DNA from: a virus
Strand: one strand, 5' to 3'
IMG/VR virus record: IMGVR_UViG_3300031885_000050
Location: 1 to 39,861 of that record
Length of the DNA: 39,861 nucleotides
Made by a program: the position numbers and the translations under genes. The notes below the pieces were generated by a model. That model saw only the letters and a program-made list of their open reading frames with translations, was not told the DNA's origin and did no database searches. Position 1 is the stretch's first letter. Each line of letters starts with the position of its first letter. Below, one piece after another: positions 1 through 7,623 of the stretch.

Positions 1-87
1 CCCGTGGTTTACGTCAAGTATTATTTCCGCATGTCGGGGATTCGGCGTATGCTGTCGCTCTTTCATCAGGTCAACCGCAATGTCTAG
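1..87 (+). CDS. 3' end of unknown early protein (partial copy)
   Basis: This is the last 28 codons and stop (TAG, 85-87) of the gene that is complete at 38528-39727. It appears here only because the sequence ends overlap. It has no start inside the window at this end. Its stop overlaps the ATG of the sigma-factor gene at 80 by eight bases, which shows that the two genes are translationally coupled on the circular map. Confidence 0.9.
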   Translation, partial: PVVYVKYYFRMSGIRRMLSLFHQVNRNV

Positions 88-221
88 CAAGCGACAACAA
101 CGAACGGCGCTGGTGCTTGAGGAGTACCTGTGGGTGGTTCATACTGCGGTCAAGACCTTCCCAGTGGAGTATCGGCGCGACTTGGTCGGGGAAGGTTATG
201 TCAAGCTGTGCGAGGCGCGGG
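1..221. repeat. terminal overlap, left copy
   Basis: Bases 1-221 equal 39641-39861 except position 94 (A here, G at 39734). The change is the third base of an arginine codon in the sigma gene (CGA/CGG), so it is silent. The overlap shows that the assembled molecule closes on itself. It may be an assembly artefact of a circularly permuted genome or a true terminal redundancy; the sequence alone does not decide. Confidence 0.95.
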
Positions 222-568
222 ACAAGTGGGACCCAGACAAGGGCGCCAAGTTCTCCACCTATGCTTATACAGCGGTCAAGCGGGGCATGGTGCGATACAT
301 GCGCCGCGAGTGCGGGCACAACGCGGAGGAAGTGCTGGACCCTGTGGCTATTGAGCGGGAGCGAGTCGAGCCGGCGGACCCTGAGGCTTTCAAGCTGGCT
401 GACTTGCTTACACTCAGGAGCAGGGAGCAGAGCGAGGCAGTGTATGGCATACTGGCCGGCCGCACGATGGAGCAGATAGGACGACAGCTTGGCGTGAGCA
501 AGCAGCGTGTGGCGCAGATACTAAGACAGGTAGGGAAGCAAAGTCCCCAAGTATATAGCGAGGGGTAG
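80..568 (+). CDS. sigma-70 family RNA polymerase sigma factor
   Basis: A 162-residue protein with the two parts of a minimal sigma factor. Residues about 28-77 look like region 2, with a DLVGEGYVKLCEA helix, the aromatic-rich KFSTYAYTAVKRGMVRYM core-binding and -10 recognition segment, and a basic end. Residues about 127-150 form a region 4 helix-turn-helix (EQIGRQLGVSKQRVAQILRQ). There is no region 1 or long region 3, as in small phage or ECF-like sigma factors. It would bind host RNA polymerase core and redirect it to phage promoters. It is the last gene of the early block and lies directly before the late block, so control of late transcription is a reasonable inference. Its start overlaps the upstream stop; the ribosome site is weak, suggesting coupling. 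The 3' end of the gene lies inside one arm of the long inverted repeat. Confidence 0.85.
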   Translation: MSSKRQQRTALVLEEYLWVVHTAVKTFPVEYRRDLVGEGYVKLCEARDKWDPDKGAKFSTYAYTAVKRGMVRYMRRECGHNAEEVLDPVAIERERVEPADPEAFKLADLLTLRSREQSEAVYGILAGRTMEQIGRQLGVSKQRVAQILRQVGKQSPQVYSEG

Positions 569-715
569 CTATTGAGACAAGGACAGACTATGTTATTAGG
601 AGATATAGGTTACTAATATCATTTACTTTCTAAACTTAATACATTATTAAATTAAAGAGTCTTAATGTGACTAAATGAGTGGAAAACGGGGGGTGTGTGG
701 GGGGTATAAAAGGGG
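538..715. repeat. long inverted repeat, left arm; late-block control region
   Basis: Three blocks match the reverse complement of 21809-21965: 538-552 (15 of 15), 631-676 (44 of 46) and 690-715 (26 of 26). The last contains G tracts around TATAAAA. The segment between sigma and the next gene (569-756) is AT-rich apart from those G tracts and holds no gene. TTTACT at 622 followed after 17 bases by TATTAA at 645 is a possible weak promoter. The position at the boundary of the early and late blocks suggests a control or replication role. Confidence 0.85.
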
Positions 716-756
716 TTTTTGCTCTGACCTTAGCGTAGGCAATCAAGGAGGATAAC

Positions 757-1002
757 ATGCGGGACAAGTTCATTGTGAGGGTTGACGGGTTAGCCGTCGG
801 GGTGCGTGTTGACAGTGACACGCGAGTGGTCATTGGCGGCAAAGTGGGTGCTTACGAGGAGATGGTCAAGCTGGCAACGTCGTATGGGCGTATCATTGAC
901 GCGCACAATGACGGTGGCAGAGTGCGCTTGACTGTCGAGACAACCTCGCGGGTCAAAGTGCAAGGGGAGCGGGTAAGCAGCTTTCGGAGGTTAATATCGT
1001 AA
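757..1002 (+). CDS. small unknown protein
   Basis: An 81-residue basic protein preceded by AAGGAGG six bases before the ATG. The predicted character is beta-rich with alternating valine and charged residues (IVRVDGLAVGVRVD, RVRLTVETTSRVKV). I do not recognise a family. It is the first gene of the late-direction block behind the control region, and its stop overlaps the start of the next gene in a TAATG junction, so the two are probably made together. No membrane segment or signal peptide is visible. Confidence 0.7.
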   Translation: MRDKFIVRVDGLAVGVRVDSDTRVVIGGKVGAYEEMVKLATSYGRIIDAHNDGGRVRLTVETTSRVKVQGERVSSFRRLIS

Positions 1003-1286
1003 TGGCGGACCAGTGCTGCGTAACGTGTCGCCATGCTAAGGGCAAGGACTTATCGTGTGCCAAGCGTGGGTGTTACCAGTTCCGGTTTCAATATTGGGAA
1101 GCTAAAGTGGAGGAGGGCAGTGGCATGGGCAAGACATTCAAGGGCGTGGATCGTAAGCGGCGAGCAAAGCTCGACAAGGATTGGCGTCATGCTGTGCGTA
1201 AGGTGCGGGGCGTCAAAGAGCAAGAGGAAGAGGCAGCCGACCGCGAGGAAGGGTTGGCAGACAAAGCGTGGAAAGGTCGGGCGTAA
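1002..1286 (+). CDS. small cysteine-rich, probably zinc-binding protein
   Basis: A 94-residue protein with cysteines at positions 5, 6, 9, 19 and 24, arranged as C-x2-C, nine residues, then C-x4-C. This looks like a small metal-binding knuckle. The rest is very rich in Lys, Arg and Glu and is likely helical. The gene starts one base into the upstream stop (TAATG). A nucleic-acid-binding or transcription-modulating role would fit both the composition and the place near the start of the late block, but this is inference; no family was recognised. Confidence 0.65.
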   Translation: MADQCCVTCRHAKGKDLSCAKRGCYQFRFQYWEAKVEEGSGMGKTFKGVDRKRRAKLDKDWRHAVRKVRGVKEQEEEAADREEGLADKAWKGRA

Positions 1287-1313
1287 GCCCACATTAGGGA
1301 AGGGGCGGTAGGC

Positions 1314-2024
1314 ATGATATTCAGTAAAAGCAATCTGGACGTGGTGGCGGTTGCATCCCGTGAGCCCAACGACCGCGGGCTCCACGGGGTGCGCTTTGAG
1401 GCGGACGGGACGACCGTCGCGGGCAATGGGCGTATGTTTATGGCGGTCGAGCCCGTTAATGCGGAGATAGCGGCAAAGCTCGCTCCTGCTCTGGCTGTGG
1501 ACCCTGACCAAGTGGGTGTGGTGGGGGACGGCGGGCTGTTACTGTCGCTGGACGTGGTCGAGCGGGCTATACGGTTGATGACTAAGGGCAGCGCCATCCT
1601 GCGCCATGCTGCGCTGACACAGGTCGGCAACCGGATGGGGTTCACCTCGATTGACGCCAAAGGGGATCCGACTACTAACGCGGGCATCCCACGCAATGAC
1701 GGATATCCCGACTGGCGGGGTGTGTTTCGCAAGGTCAGAGGGACGGGGGACGGGGGCGGGCGTGTCTGCGTGTCGCGGCACGATCTAATCCAGCTCCTCG
1801 GGGCGATGGAGGCGGCCTGCCCCGACCGTAGTGGCTTCACGCCGCTATTTATCGAGGTAAGCGAGGACGGGCATGGGATCATTCTGCGGGCAGTCAACGT
1901 GGAGACGGGGCAGCGCGTGGTTGGCGCTGTCGCTACCCTAGAGACTAAGGGGCAGTGGCTGGTGAGGAACGCTTGGGAGCGTATCCTGTTCGGTGTGCGG
2001 GCAGTCGCTAAGAGGTTGACTTAA
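1314..2024 (+). CDS. unknown protein, resembles a phage DnaN-like sliding clamp
   Basis: A 236-residue protein. The N-terminal half has the rhythm of a beta-clamp subdomain: LHGVRFEADGTTVAGNGRMF, where bacterial clamps have a strand, an Asp-Gly turn and a conserved D/N-G-R/H. A YPDWRGVF segment at about residue 140 resembles the FPDW/Y linker often seen in clamps, and the C-terminal part has a helix (SRHDLIQLLGAMEAA) followed by alternating strands. It is shorter than a full three-domain clamp (about 370 residues). If correct it would tether the phage polymerase, but it is far from the replication genes. The assignment rests on pattern only; an unrelated structural role is possible. Confidence 0.4.
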   Translation: MIFSKSNLDVVAVASREPNDRGLHGVRFEADGTTVAGNGRMFMAVEPVNAEIAAKLAPALAVDPDQVGVVGDGGLLLSLDVVERAIRLMTKGSAILRHAALTQVGNRMGFTSIDAKGDPTTNAGIPRNDGYPDWRGVFRKVRGTGDGGGRVCVSRHDLIQLLGAMEAACPDRSGFTPLFIEVSEDGHGIILRAVNVETGQRVVGAVATLETKGQWLVRNAWERILFGVRAVAKRLT

Positions 2025-2045
2025 CTAGGTAGGCAATTTAGGAGC

Positions 2046-2073
2046 TTTACTAGGATAAAGTTTTGCATATAAT
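2046..2073 (+). promoter_or_regulatory. candidate promoter before the terminase genes
   Basis: TTTACT (2046-2051), 16 bases, then a perfect TATAAT (2068-2073) in an AT-rich 74-base gap. The start of the small terminase gene follows 25 bases later. Around it are CTAGG/TTAGG words at 2025, 2038 and 2050, and the 11-mer CTAGGATAAAG (2050-2060), which recurs at 21912-21922. The -35 match is only four of six. Confidence 0.5.
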
Positions 2074-2098
2074 CTTGCACGGATTGTGAAAATTACCG

Positions 2099-2587
2099 AT
2101 GGCACTACCGAGCAAGCAAGCGCGTAAAATCGCAAAGACAAAGCAGGGGCACAACCTTGAGGCGCCTCCTGCTTTTGTTGAGGCTAACAAACCTTATAGG
2201 TGGAAGCCCGGGGTCTCTGCTAACCCAGCGGGTCGTCCGCCGCAGCTTAAAACCCTTGCCGTCATTCTCCGCAACGTCCTTGAGGAGCCTGCTTCCTGTA
2301 TTCCGTCCGCCGCCGCCATTGCCGCACAGCATGGACTTGACGCTGCCCACTCCAGCGTTGGGTCCGTGCTTGCGGCGGCAATGGTCGTCCAAGCGTTAAA
2401 TGGGGACGTGGATATCATCCGTGAGATACTAAACAGAGTGGACGGCAAAGTGGTTGAGTCGGTCCAGTTAAATCTGGGTCCGCTCGCCACAGGGTTGCAG
2501 TCTAGCGAACTGCGGGAGCGTGTGTCCATAATCCTTGAGCGCGAAGCCGCGACGGTCGCGGACGCTGTGCTTAAGGCGAGCAAGTAA
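2099..2587 (+). CDS. terS: terminase small subunit (DUF5681-type N-terminus)
   Basis: A 162-residue protein immediately upstream of the large terminase. Residues about 35-50 carry WKPGVSANPAGRPP, the basic F/W-x-P-G-x-S-x-N-P-x-G-R-P signature of DUF5681 proteins found in many phage small terminases. The middle (about residues 90-125) is helical, with AMVVQALNGDVDIIREILNRVDGKV, which resembles the helical region of small terminases that assembles into a ring. Its job would be to recognise viral DNA and load the large terminase. The ATG lacks a strong ribosome site; the upstream promoter is 25 bases away, so the leader is short. Family assignment is moderately secure, helped by context. Confidence 0.7.
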   Translation: MALPSKQARKIAKTKQGHNLEAPPAFVEANKPYRWKPGVSANPAGRPPQLKTLAVILRNVLEEPASCIPSAAAIAAQHGLDAAHSSVGSVLAAAMVVQALNGDVDIIREILNRVDGKVVESVQLNLGPLATGLQSSELRERVSIILEREAATVADAVLKASK

Positions 2588-2601
2588 AGGAGGGCAGGGC
2601 A

Positions 2602-2853
2602 ATGCCGATTGACACGCAGACCAAGAAAATGATTGACAGCTTGGCGGACGCTTTCAAGGACGCCAAGCACCCGGACGACCACAACACCATCGACATGGCG
2701 GTGGAAAATGTCGCCATCGTGGACGAGTGGTTGAACGCTGACAACAACGCCAACGCCATCAAGCTCGGCCTGGACGGGCTCGAAAACTTGGGCAAGCGGA
2801 TCCAGTTCGTCCTGGGCGTGTCGGTGGCGCTCGCGGCAAACGGCAAGCGTTAA
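2602..2853 (+). CDS. small unknown protein between terminase subunits
   Basis: An 83-residue mostly helical acidic protein starting behind AAAGGAGGGCAGGGCA. No motif was recognised and no membrane segment is convincing; the C-terminus RIQFVLGVSVALAANGKR is mildly hydrophobic. It sits between the small and large terminase genes, where small accessory packaging or head proteins are often found. A function should not be assigned. Confidence 0.65.
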   Translation: MPIDTQTKKMIDSLADAFKDAKHPDDHNTIDMAVENVAIVDEWLNADNNANAIKLGLDGLENLGKRIQFVLGVSVALAANGKR

Positions 2854-2890
2854 CGTCTGCGCTGTGCTGCCCAGCGCGTAAGGAGTGCGA

Positions 2891-4273
2891 TTGGTTGACA
2901 CGGTCCACATGACGGATGACGAACTGCTCTGGCAGTTCCTGATTGATAAGGCAAGGACTTCGGCAGCGGTCCTTGCCGAGCTTATTTTCAGGGATGAGGC
3001 TCTGCGGCTGATACGCCAGTCCCAAGTTCACCTTGACCTCCACGCCTTCTTTGATGCTCACCAGGAGGGCGTTTGTGAACTGCCACGCGAGCATGGCAAG
3101 ACCATTAACATGCTCGCCAAGGCTGCTCACGTCATTGGGCACAATCCTGATATCCGAATGAAGATAGTATCCTCCACAGACGAAATAGGCGTGGCGCGTA
3201 ACACTGCGCTTGGTGAAGTTCTAAGCCACCCAGTATATAACGAGGTCTTTCCTCACATTCAACGCGGGCGCTCGTGGTCCGATGAAAAGTTCACAGTCAA
3301 GCGCAACGTCATTACCCCGGAGCCCACTTGCGAAGGCTTCGGCGTTATGTCTAAGGGCACTGGCGGGCGCTGTGACTTTATGTGGCTGGACGATATTGAC
3401 GATGAGGAGGTGGTGGTCTCCAACGTCAAGCGCAATCGTAACCGCGAGCGCACCGCCAATGTGTGGCTTAACTTGCTCGCTCCTCAAGGCAAGGCGTTCG
3501 CGCTATGCACCCCGTGGCACGAGGCGGACACTGTCCACATGCTGAAAAACAATGGGTGGCCAGTCTTTAGGCGCCCAGTGCATGACATGACGCCCGTATG
3601 GCCCGAACGGTGGGGCGTCAAGCAGCTTGAGGAGCGCCGCCGCAAAATAGGCTCCCTCGCTTTCGCTCGCGGGTATGAGCTTGTATGTATCAACGCAGAG
3701 ACCGCGCCCATTAAGGGGCAGTGGTTCAAGCTCTGGCGCGCCCTGCCTCGTCTAACTAACATCGGCATAGCTGTTGACCCCAACAACAGCCTCCGCGACA
3801 CGGCAGACTATACGGCGATTGGTCTGCTTGGTGTGACTTGGGATTATAGGGTTTACCTGCTGGACGTAATCCGCAGCCACTTTGAGTTCCCCGGGCTTAT
3901 GACTGCCATCCTCGACATGGCAGCGCGGGCGGAGCAGCGTTACCATATGCGCCCATTCATCGGCGTGGAGGACACTGCCTACCAGCGAGCAATACCACAG
4001 CAATTAAAGGTCCAGAGCAAGTATCCCATATATGGGCTCAAGGCGGATAAGTCTAAGTTTGTGCGAGCGAGTCGCCTTGCTGTGCATATCGAAAATGGGC
4101 GCGTCCATCTGCGTGGCGCCGCTAACAACGCAGTGGACCCAGAGCAAGCCATCGTGTATGACGAGGCGGTGGCGTTCCCAAGTTCGCAGCATGTGGACTG
4201 TGTTGACATGCTGGGATACGGTGTGGAAATGATGCTCCAGCTGGCTCGTATGTCGGGCGCGGTTGCAGTTTAA
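2891..4273 (+). CDS. terL: terminase large subunit
   Basis: The packaging motor of about 460 residues, with an N-terminal ATPase and a C-terminal nuclease that cuts concatemeric DNA. The Walker A region is CELPREHGKT (about residues 62-71), Walker B is FMWLDDIDD (about 163-171), and the RuvC-fold nuclease shows IAVDPN, a following GVTWDYRVYLLDV strand pair, FIGVEDTAYQ and DCVDMLGYG acidic motifs. I prefer the TTG at 2891 because AGGAG (2881-2885) lies five bases before it. GTG at 2885 would overlap that site, and ATG at 2909 is 23 bases away. The stop lies inside the portal ribosome site. Length is normal for the family. Confidence 0.93.
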   Translation: MVDTVHMTDDELLWQFLIDKARTSAAVLAELIFRDEALRLIRQSQVHLDLHAFFDAHQEGVCELPREHGKTINMLAKAAHVIGHNPDIRMKIVSSTDEIGVARNTALGEVLSHPVYNEVFPHIQRGRSWSDEKFTVKRNVITPEPTCEGFGVMSKGTGGRCDFMWLDDIDDEEVVVSNVKRNRNRERTANVWLNLLAPQGKAFALCTPWHEADTVHMLKNNGWPVFRRPVHDMTPVWPERWGVKQLEERRRKIGSLAFARGYELVCINAETAPIKGQWFKLWRALPRLTNIGIAVDPNNSLRDTADYTAIGLLGVTWDYRVYLLDVIRSHFEFPGLMTAILDMAARAEQRYHMRPFIGVEDTAYQRAIPQQLKVQSKYPIYGLKADKSKFVRASRLAVHIENGRVHLRGAANNAVDPEQAIVYDEAVAFPSSQHVDCVDMLGYGVEMMLQLARMSGAVAV

Positions 4274-4283
4274 GGAGGATGGG

Positions 4284-6116
4284 ATGAGGAAACCAAAAGC
4301 ACCCAAGCAGCCAGCGACTAAGGCGGCAGGCAGCCAGCCTGTCTTTGTCGCCACTGACCGCGGCACGATCCGCCCGTGGTCGTTGCTCGACACGTTCGCG
4401 CTCAAAGACGGCAACGGCAACCCGGCGTCCCAGAGCTTGCCCACTGACCGCTTTGGCGCTGAATACGGCATGTATGGGCTCGTGGCGCCGTTGTATGATA
4501 TGGACACGCTCGCGGGTCTGCTTGAATATAACACCTTCCACGCGCGGTGCTGTGACGCCAAGGCGCATGACACGGCGGGGCTCGGCATGGGGTTGCAGCC
4601 GGCTAAGGGCTTTAAGGAAATGAACCCCGAGGAAGAGGCTCGGGTGGACCTCTTCCTGAATAAAGAGCGCAGGCACCCCAAGCCCGTGGACGTTGCGCTT
4701 ACGGGTTGCATGATGGACCTCGAGTCCATGGGCGTGTTTGCTCTGGAGATTGTGCGGGAGGCATATTCACCTCAGGAAGTGCCTGCGATACTCGCACACT
4801 TGCCCGCCAACACTGTGCGCCCTCACCATCAGGGCAATAAATATATGCAACTAAGAGGAACGCAGCGGCGGTGGTTCAAACGCTTTGGCTACCAGATGGA
4901 CGTGGACAAGACGGACGGCACCGAGTACGCGCTGGGCTCGCTCGACCCCATGAAACGAGCCACCGAGGTAATCTGGCACCACGCCTACTCCGCTCGCTCT
5001 GACTTCTACGGAATGCCGCAGATAACGCCGGCGCTGGGTGCGATGGAAGGCGACATTGCAGCGCGTGATTACAATATCGACTTTTTCCGCAACCACGGCG
5101 TGCCGGCGTATGCCATTTATATCACCGGCAATTATAACCTGGGTGAGCTTACCCGTATCTGGAAGGAGACGGACGGGACGGGCACAGTCGGCGAGCTTTA
5201 CGACGCGAGCCAAGAAGGTTCCACGCAGACCTTCAGCAATTTTGAATATAAAATCATTACCCAGGTCCGCCAGCACTTGCGCACACTCGCGGAGAACCCA
5301 CACGCGCCCTTGATTATGGCCGTCCCCGCCGCGACCCCTGACAGCAAGGTGGAGATTGAATTTAAGGCACTGTCGGTGGACGTGAAGGAGTCCAGCTTCC
5401 GTCTCTACCGCAAAGACAACCGGGACGAAATTTTGACCGCTCATGGCGTGCCCCCGTATCGCATCGGCATAGCCGAGACGGGCAGCCTGGGCGGCTCGAC
5501 TGCGACCGACGCCAGCCGCGTGTATCGGGACAGCGTAATCAAGCCGCGCAAGGCGCACCTCGCCGCGCTGCTCAATACGCTGGTGGTGTGGGACGGGTTG
5601 CAAGCGCCCAGTGTCGAGCTTTACTTTGAGGACCTCGACCTTGACGAGGAGGACCACGAAAAGGAGCTTGCCGACTTTCTCTTTAAGAATGCCGCCGCAA
5701 CGCCCAACCAGTTGCGCACAGCGTTCGGCACTAAGTTCGGATGGGAGGCAGTCGAGAAGGCGCCCGCGCTGGACTCCTACTACCTCAACGGGAATCTGGT
5801 TTACAGTCCCGAACCCGCCGCCTCTGACACGTCAACACTCAATGGCGCCCAAGTGTCCTCGCTCCTCGAGGTGCTCGCCGCAGTCGCTAACAAGACCTTG
5901 AGCGTTGACAGCGCGGTGGCAGTCATTGAGCGAGCCTTCCAGATGCCTCCCGAAGTCGCTCGGCGCATCATTGGCAACCCCGAACCGCCGCCCCCTGCGC
6001 CTCCTGTGCCGGCGTTTGAGACACAGACGCCACCCGAGACCACCCCCGATATGGAAAGCGCGGTCAAAGGCTTATATGACCGACTCGTGGCGATTGCAGT
6101 GGAGGATAAAAAGTAA
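4284..6116 (+). CDS. portal protein
   Basis: A 610-residue portal protein, the dodecameric ring through which DNA enters and leaves the head. The N-terminal half has the portal-fold run of YGLVAPLYDMDTLAGLLEYN, then MMDLESMGVFALEIVRE, and the middle VIWHHAYSARSDFYGMPQITPALGAM, which is the typical HxxxxSxxxxYGxP segment of PBSX/HK97-type portals. Later come RLYRKDNRDEILTAHGVPPY and a proline-rich C-terminus. The start at 4284 has AGGAGG at 4273-4278; a longer TTG start at 4263 would lie before the ribosome site. The gene follows terL and precedes the MuF gene, the usual order. Confidence 0.92.
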   Translation: MRKPKAPKQPATKAAGSQPVFVATDRGTIRPWSLLDTFALKDGNGNPASQSLPTDRFGAEYGMYGLVAPLYDMDTLAGLLEYNTFHARCCDAKAHDTAGLGMGLQPAKGFKEMNPEEEARVDLFLNKERRHPKPVDVALTGCMMDLESMGVFALEIVREAYSPQEVPAILAHLPANTVRPHHQGNKYMQLRGTQRRWFKRFGYQMDVDKTDGTEYALGSLDPMKRATEVIWHHAYSARSDFYGMPQITPALGAMEGDIAARDYNIDFFRNHGVPAYAIYITGNYNLGELTRIWKETDGTGTVGELYDASQEGSTQTFSNFEYKIITQVRQHLRTLAENPHAPLIMAVPAATPDSKVEIEFKALSVDVKESSFRLYRKDNRDEILTAHGVPPYRIGIAETGSLGGSTATDASRVYRDSVIKPRKAHLAALLNTLVVWDGLQAPSVELYFEDLDLDEEDHEKELADFLFKNAAATPNQLRTAFGTKFGWEAVEKAPALDSYYLNGNLVYSPEPAASDTSTLNGAQVSSLLEVLAAVANKTLSVDSAVAVIERAFQMPPEVARRIIGNPEPPPPAPPVPAFETQTPPETTPDMESAVKGLYDRLVAIAVEDKK

Positions 6117-6120
6117 GCCA

Positions 6121-7623
6121 ATGAGCAGCAAGGCCCGCGATATGCTCGCCGCCGTGACCGACTTTGTGAAAGTCGCCACGAAAGCTGCGGCGGTGAGCAA
6201 GACGGAGGCCCAGCTTAACGCGAGACTTGATAGGCTCTTTGGCAGAGTGCAAAAGCAAGTGGTTTCCGCTGTAAGGAATGGCGCAAGCGGGGCGGCAGAC
6301 AGTCAAGTCAAGTCTTTGCTCCAGTCTGCTCTGCCTGAACTTCGTTCTAGCGTGTTTGACGCTGCGCTTTCGTCTGCCTCTTCCCCAGGGAGCGCAGCGG
6401 CGGAAGCCATTCGGGACCAAGTGTTCCAAGCGAGTGCTAACACCATTGACCGCATGACCGGCAATGTGCTGGACACAATCGCACAAGGCGTGGAGCAAGG
6501 GTTGTCCCCCGATACTATCGCGCAAAACCTTAAAGGCTCGTTTGAAGGCATGGCGCGGTACGAGCGCGAACGTATCGCGCGGACCGAAGTTCATAGCGCG
6601 TTAAATCAAGGCAAGTATGACAAGCTCGTTGGTGCGCGTATTCAATACATGCAATGGGTGACCGCAGGGGACGACCGCGTGAGACAGACCGAAGAGGCTG
6701 ACCACGTGGCGTTGGAAGGTGAGATTGTCGAGGTTGGGCAGCCGTTCTCCAACGGGCTCAAATATCCGGGGGACCGCGCTGGTGACATATCGGAGTGGAT
6801 AAATTGTCGGTGCACCATCGTGGCATGGTTCATGCCCGAGGGGATGATGGCTCCGAACCCGGGGGAGCCTTTCTTTGAGGAAGATATCGTGGAGGCGACT
6901 CCTGAGGAAAGCGACACAGAGGAGACGCCGGTTGACCTCGAGGCAGCGTCCGACGCGAGCGCAGAGCATGGGCAGCTTGACAGCGCCAATCCGTTTGCGC
7001 AGCTTGAGGAGCAATTAAGCGAGGAAGGTTATTCCCACTTGCAAGAGCCCGACCGCGCTGCTCCGGGAAGCCCTTGGGCGTATATCAAAGCGCAATCAGA
7101 GGACAAGCAGGCGGAAATAGTGCGCTCGTTTGAGGCGTGGAGCGGCACCCACTTTGAAGATATCCGCAACGCGAGCGCAGGGCTTGACACGGACCCCATG
7201 TTTCAATTGGCGTCCCGAAATATCAACCGCACCTTTAAGCGTTGCGAGCGTTTCACGGGTCAATGTTATCGGGGCATGATGCTGGACGCCGAGGACGATG
7301 CCTACAACGCCTATGCCACTATGCGCCCGGAGACGGAGATAGGTTTTGATGGGCTGACCTCCACCAGCATAAGTCGGGACGTGGCCACGCGCTTTGCTCT
7401 GGGTGAGTCTGTCGCGGAGGAATCGTTTGACGACCGCGAGACCTTGTCCGTGCTTTTCAAAATTCAATCGTTGAAGGACGGCAGTGGTGCGGGCGTCAAT
7501 ATGTCGGGAGTGAGCTTGAACCCAAGCGAGCGGGAGGTCCTCTTTACGCGCGGCGCTCGCTTTAAGGTTGTGCGTGTCACAACGCAAGGAAATATCCGCG
7601 TCATTGACTTGGAGGAATTATGA
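6121..7623 (+). CDS. MuF-like head morphogenesis protein fused to an ADP-ribosyltransferase
   Basis: A 500-residue two-part protein. Residues about 150-235 are a MuF/SPP1-gp7-type minor head domain: RTEVHSALNQGKYDKLVGA, W179, DDRVR, then GDISEWINCRCTIVAW, whose NCRC end is typical. After an acidic linker (about 245-310) comes a C-terminal domain with all parts of an R-S-E class ADP-ribosyltransferase: CYRGM with R384, TSTSIS with S414-T415-S416, and SEREVLF with E470-x-E472. MuF proteins are packaged in the head; the fused enzyme could therefore enter the host with the DNA and modify a host protein. Start 6121 lies four bases after the portal stop. Upstream in-frame codons from 5905 overlap the portal gene and are not used. 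The stop overlaps the protease start. Confidence 0.88.
   Translation: MSSKARDMLAAVTDFVKVATKAAAVSKTEAQLNARLDRLFGRVQKQVVSAVRNGASGAADSQVKSLLQSALPELRSSVFDAALSSASSPGSAAAEAIRDQVFQASANTIDRMTGNVLDTIAQGVEQGLSPDTIAQNLKGSFEGMARYERERIARTEVHSALNQGKYDKLVGARIQYMQWVTAGDDRVRQTEEADHVALEGEIVEVGQPFSNGLKYPGDRAGDISEWINCRCTIVAWFMPEGMMAPNPGEPFFEEDIVEATPEESDTEETPVDLEAASDASAEHGQLDSANPFAQLEEQLSEEGYSHLQEPDRAAPGSPWAYIKAQSEDKQAEIVRSFEAWSGTHFEDIRNASAGLDTDPMFQLASRNINRTFKRCERFTGQCYRGMMLDAEDDAYNAYATMRPETEIGFDGLTSTSISRDVATRFALGESVAEESFDDRETLSVLFKIQSLKDGSGAGVNMSGVSLNPSEREVLFTRGARFKVVRVTTQGNIRVIDLEEL

Noticed and set aside
1-221. True physical terminal repeat of a T7-type genome
   Set aside because: Both copies lie inside coding genes and the length equals an ordinary assembly overlap; no sequence sign of a packaging site was seen there.
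690-715. Archaeal TATA box in GGGGTATAAAAGGGG
   Set aside because: Ribosome sites, a sigma factor and perfect sigma-70 promoters point to a bacterial host; the resemblance is probably chance or a phage-specific element.
1050-1897. Long - strand open frames opposite the clamp-like gene region
   Set aside because: Shadow frames without ribosome sites or protein motifs, opposite well-placed + strand genes.
5905-6120. 72-codon upstream extension of the MuF gene
   Set aside because: It overlaps the portal gene in another frame and reads as Arg/Pro-rich shadow text; the ATG at 6121 right after the portal stop is the natural start.
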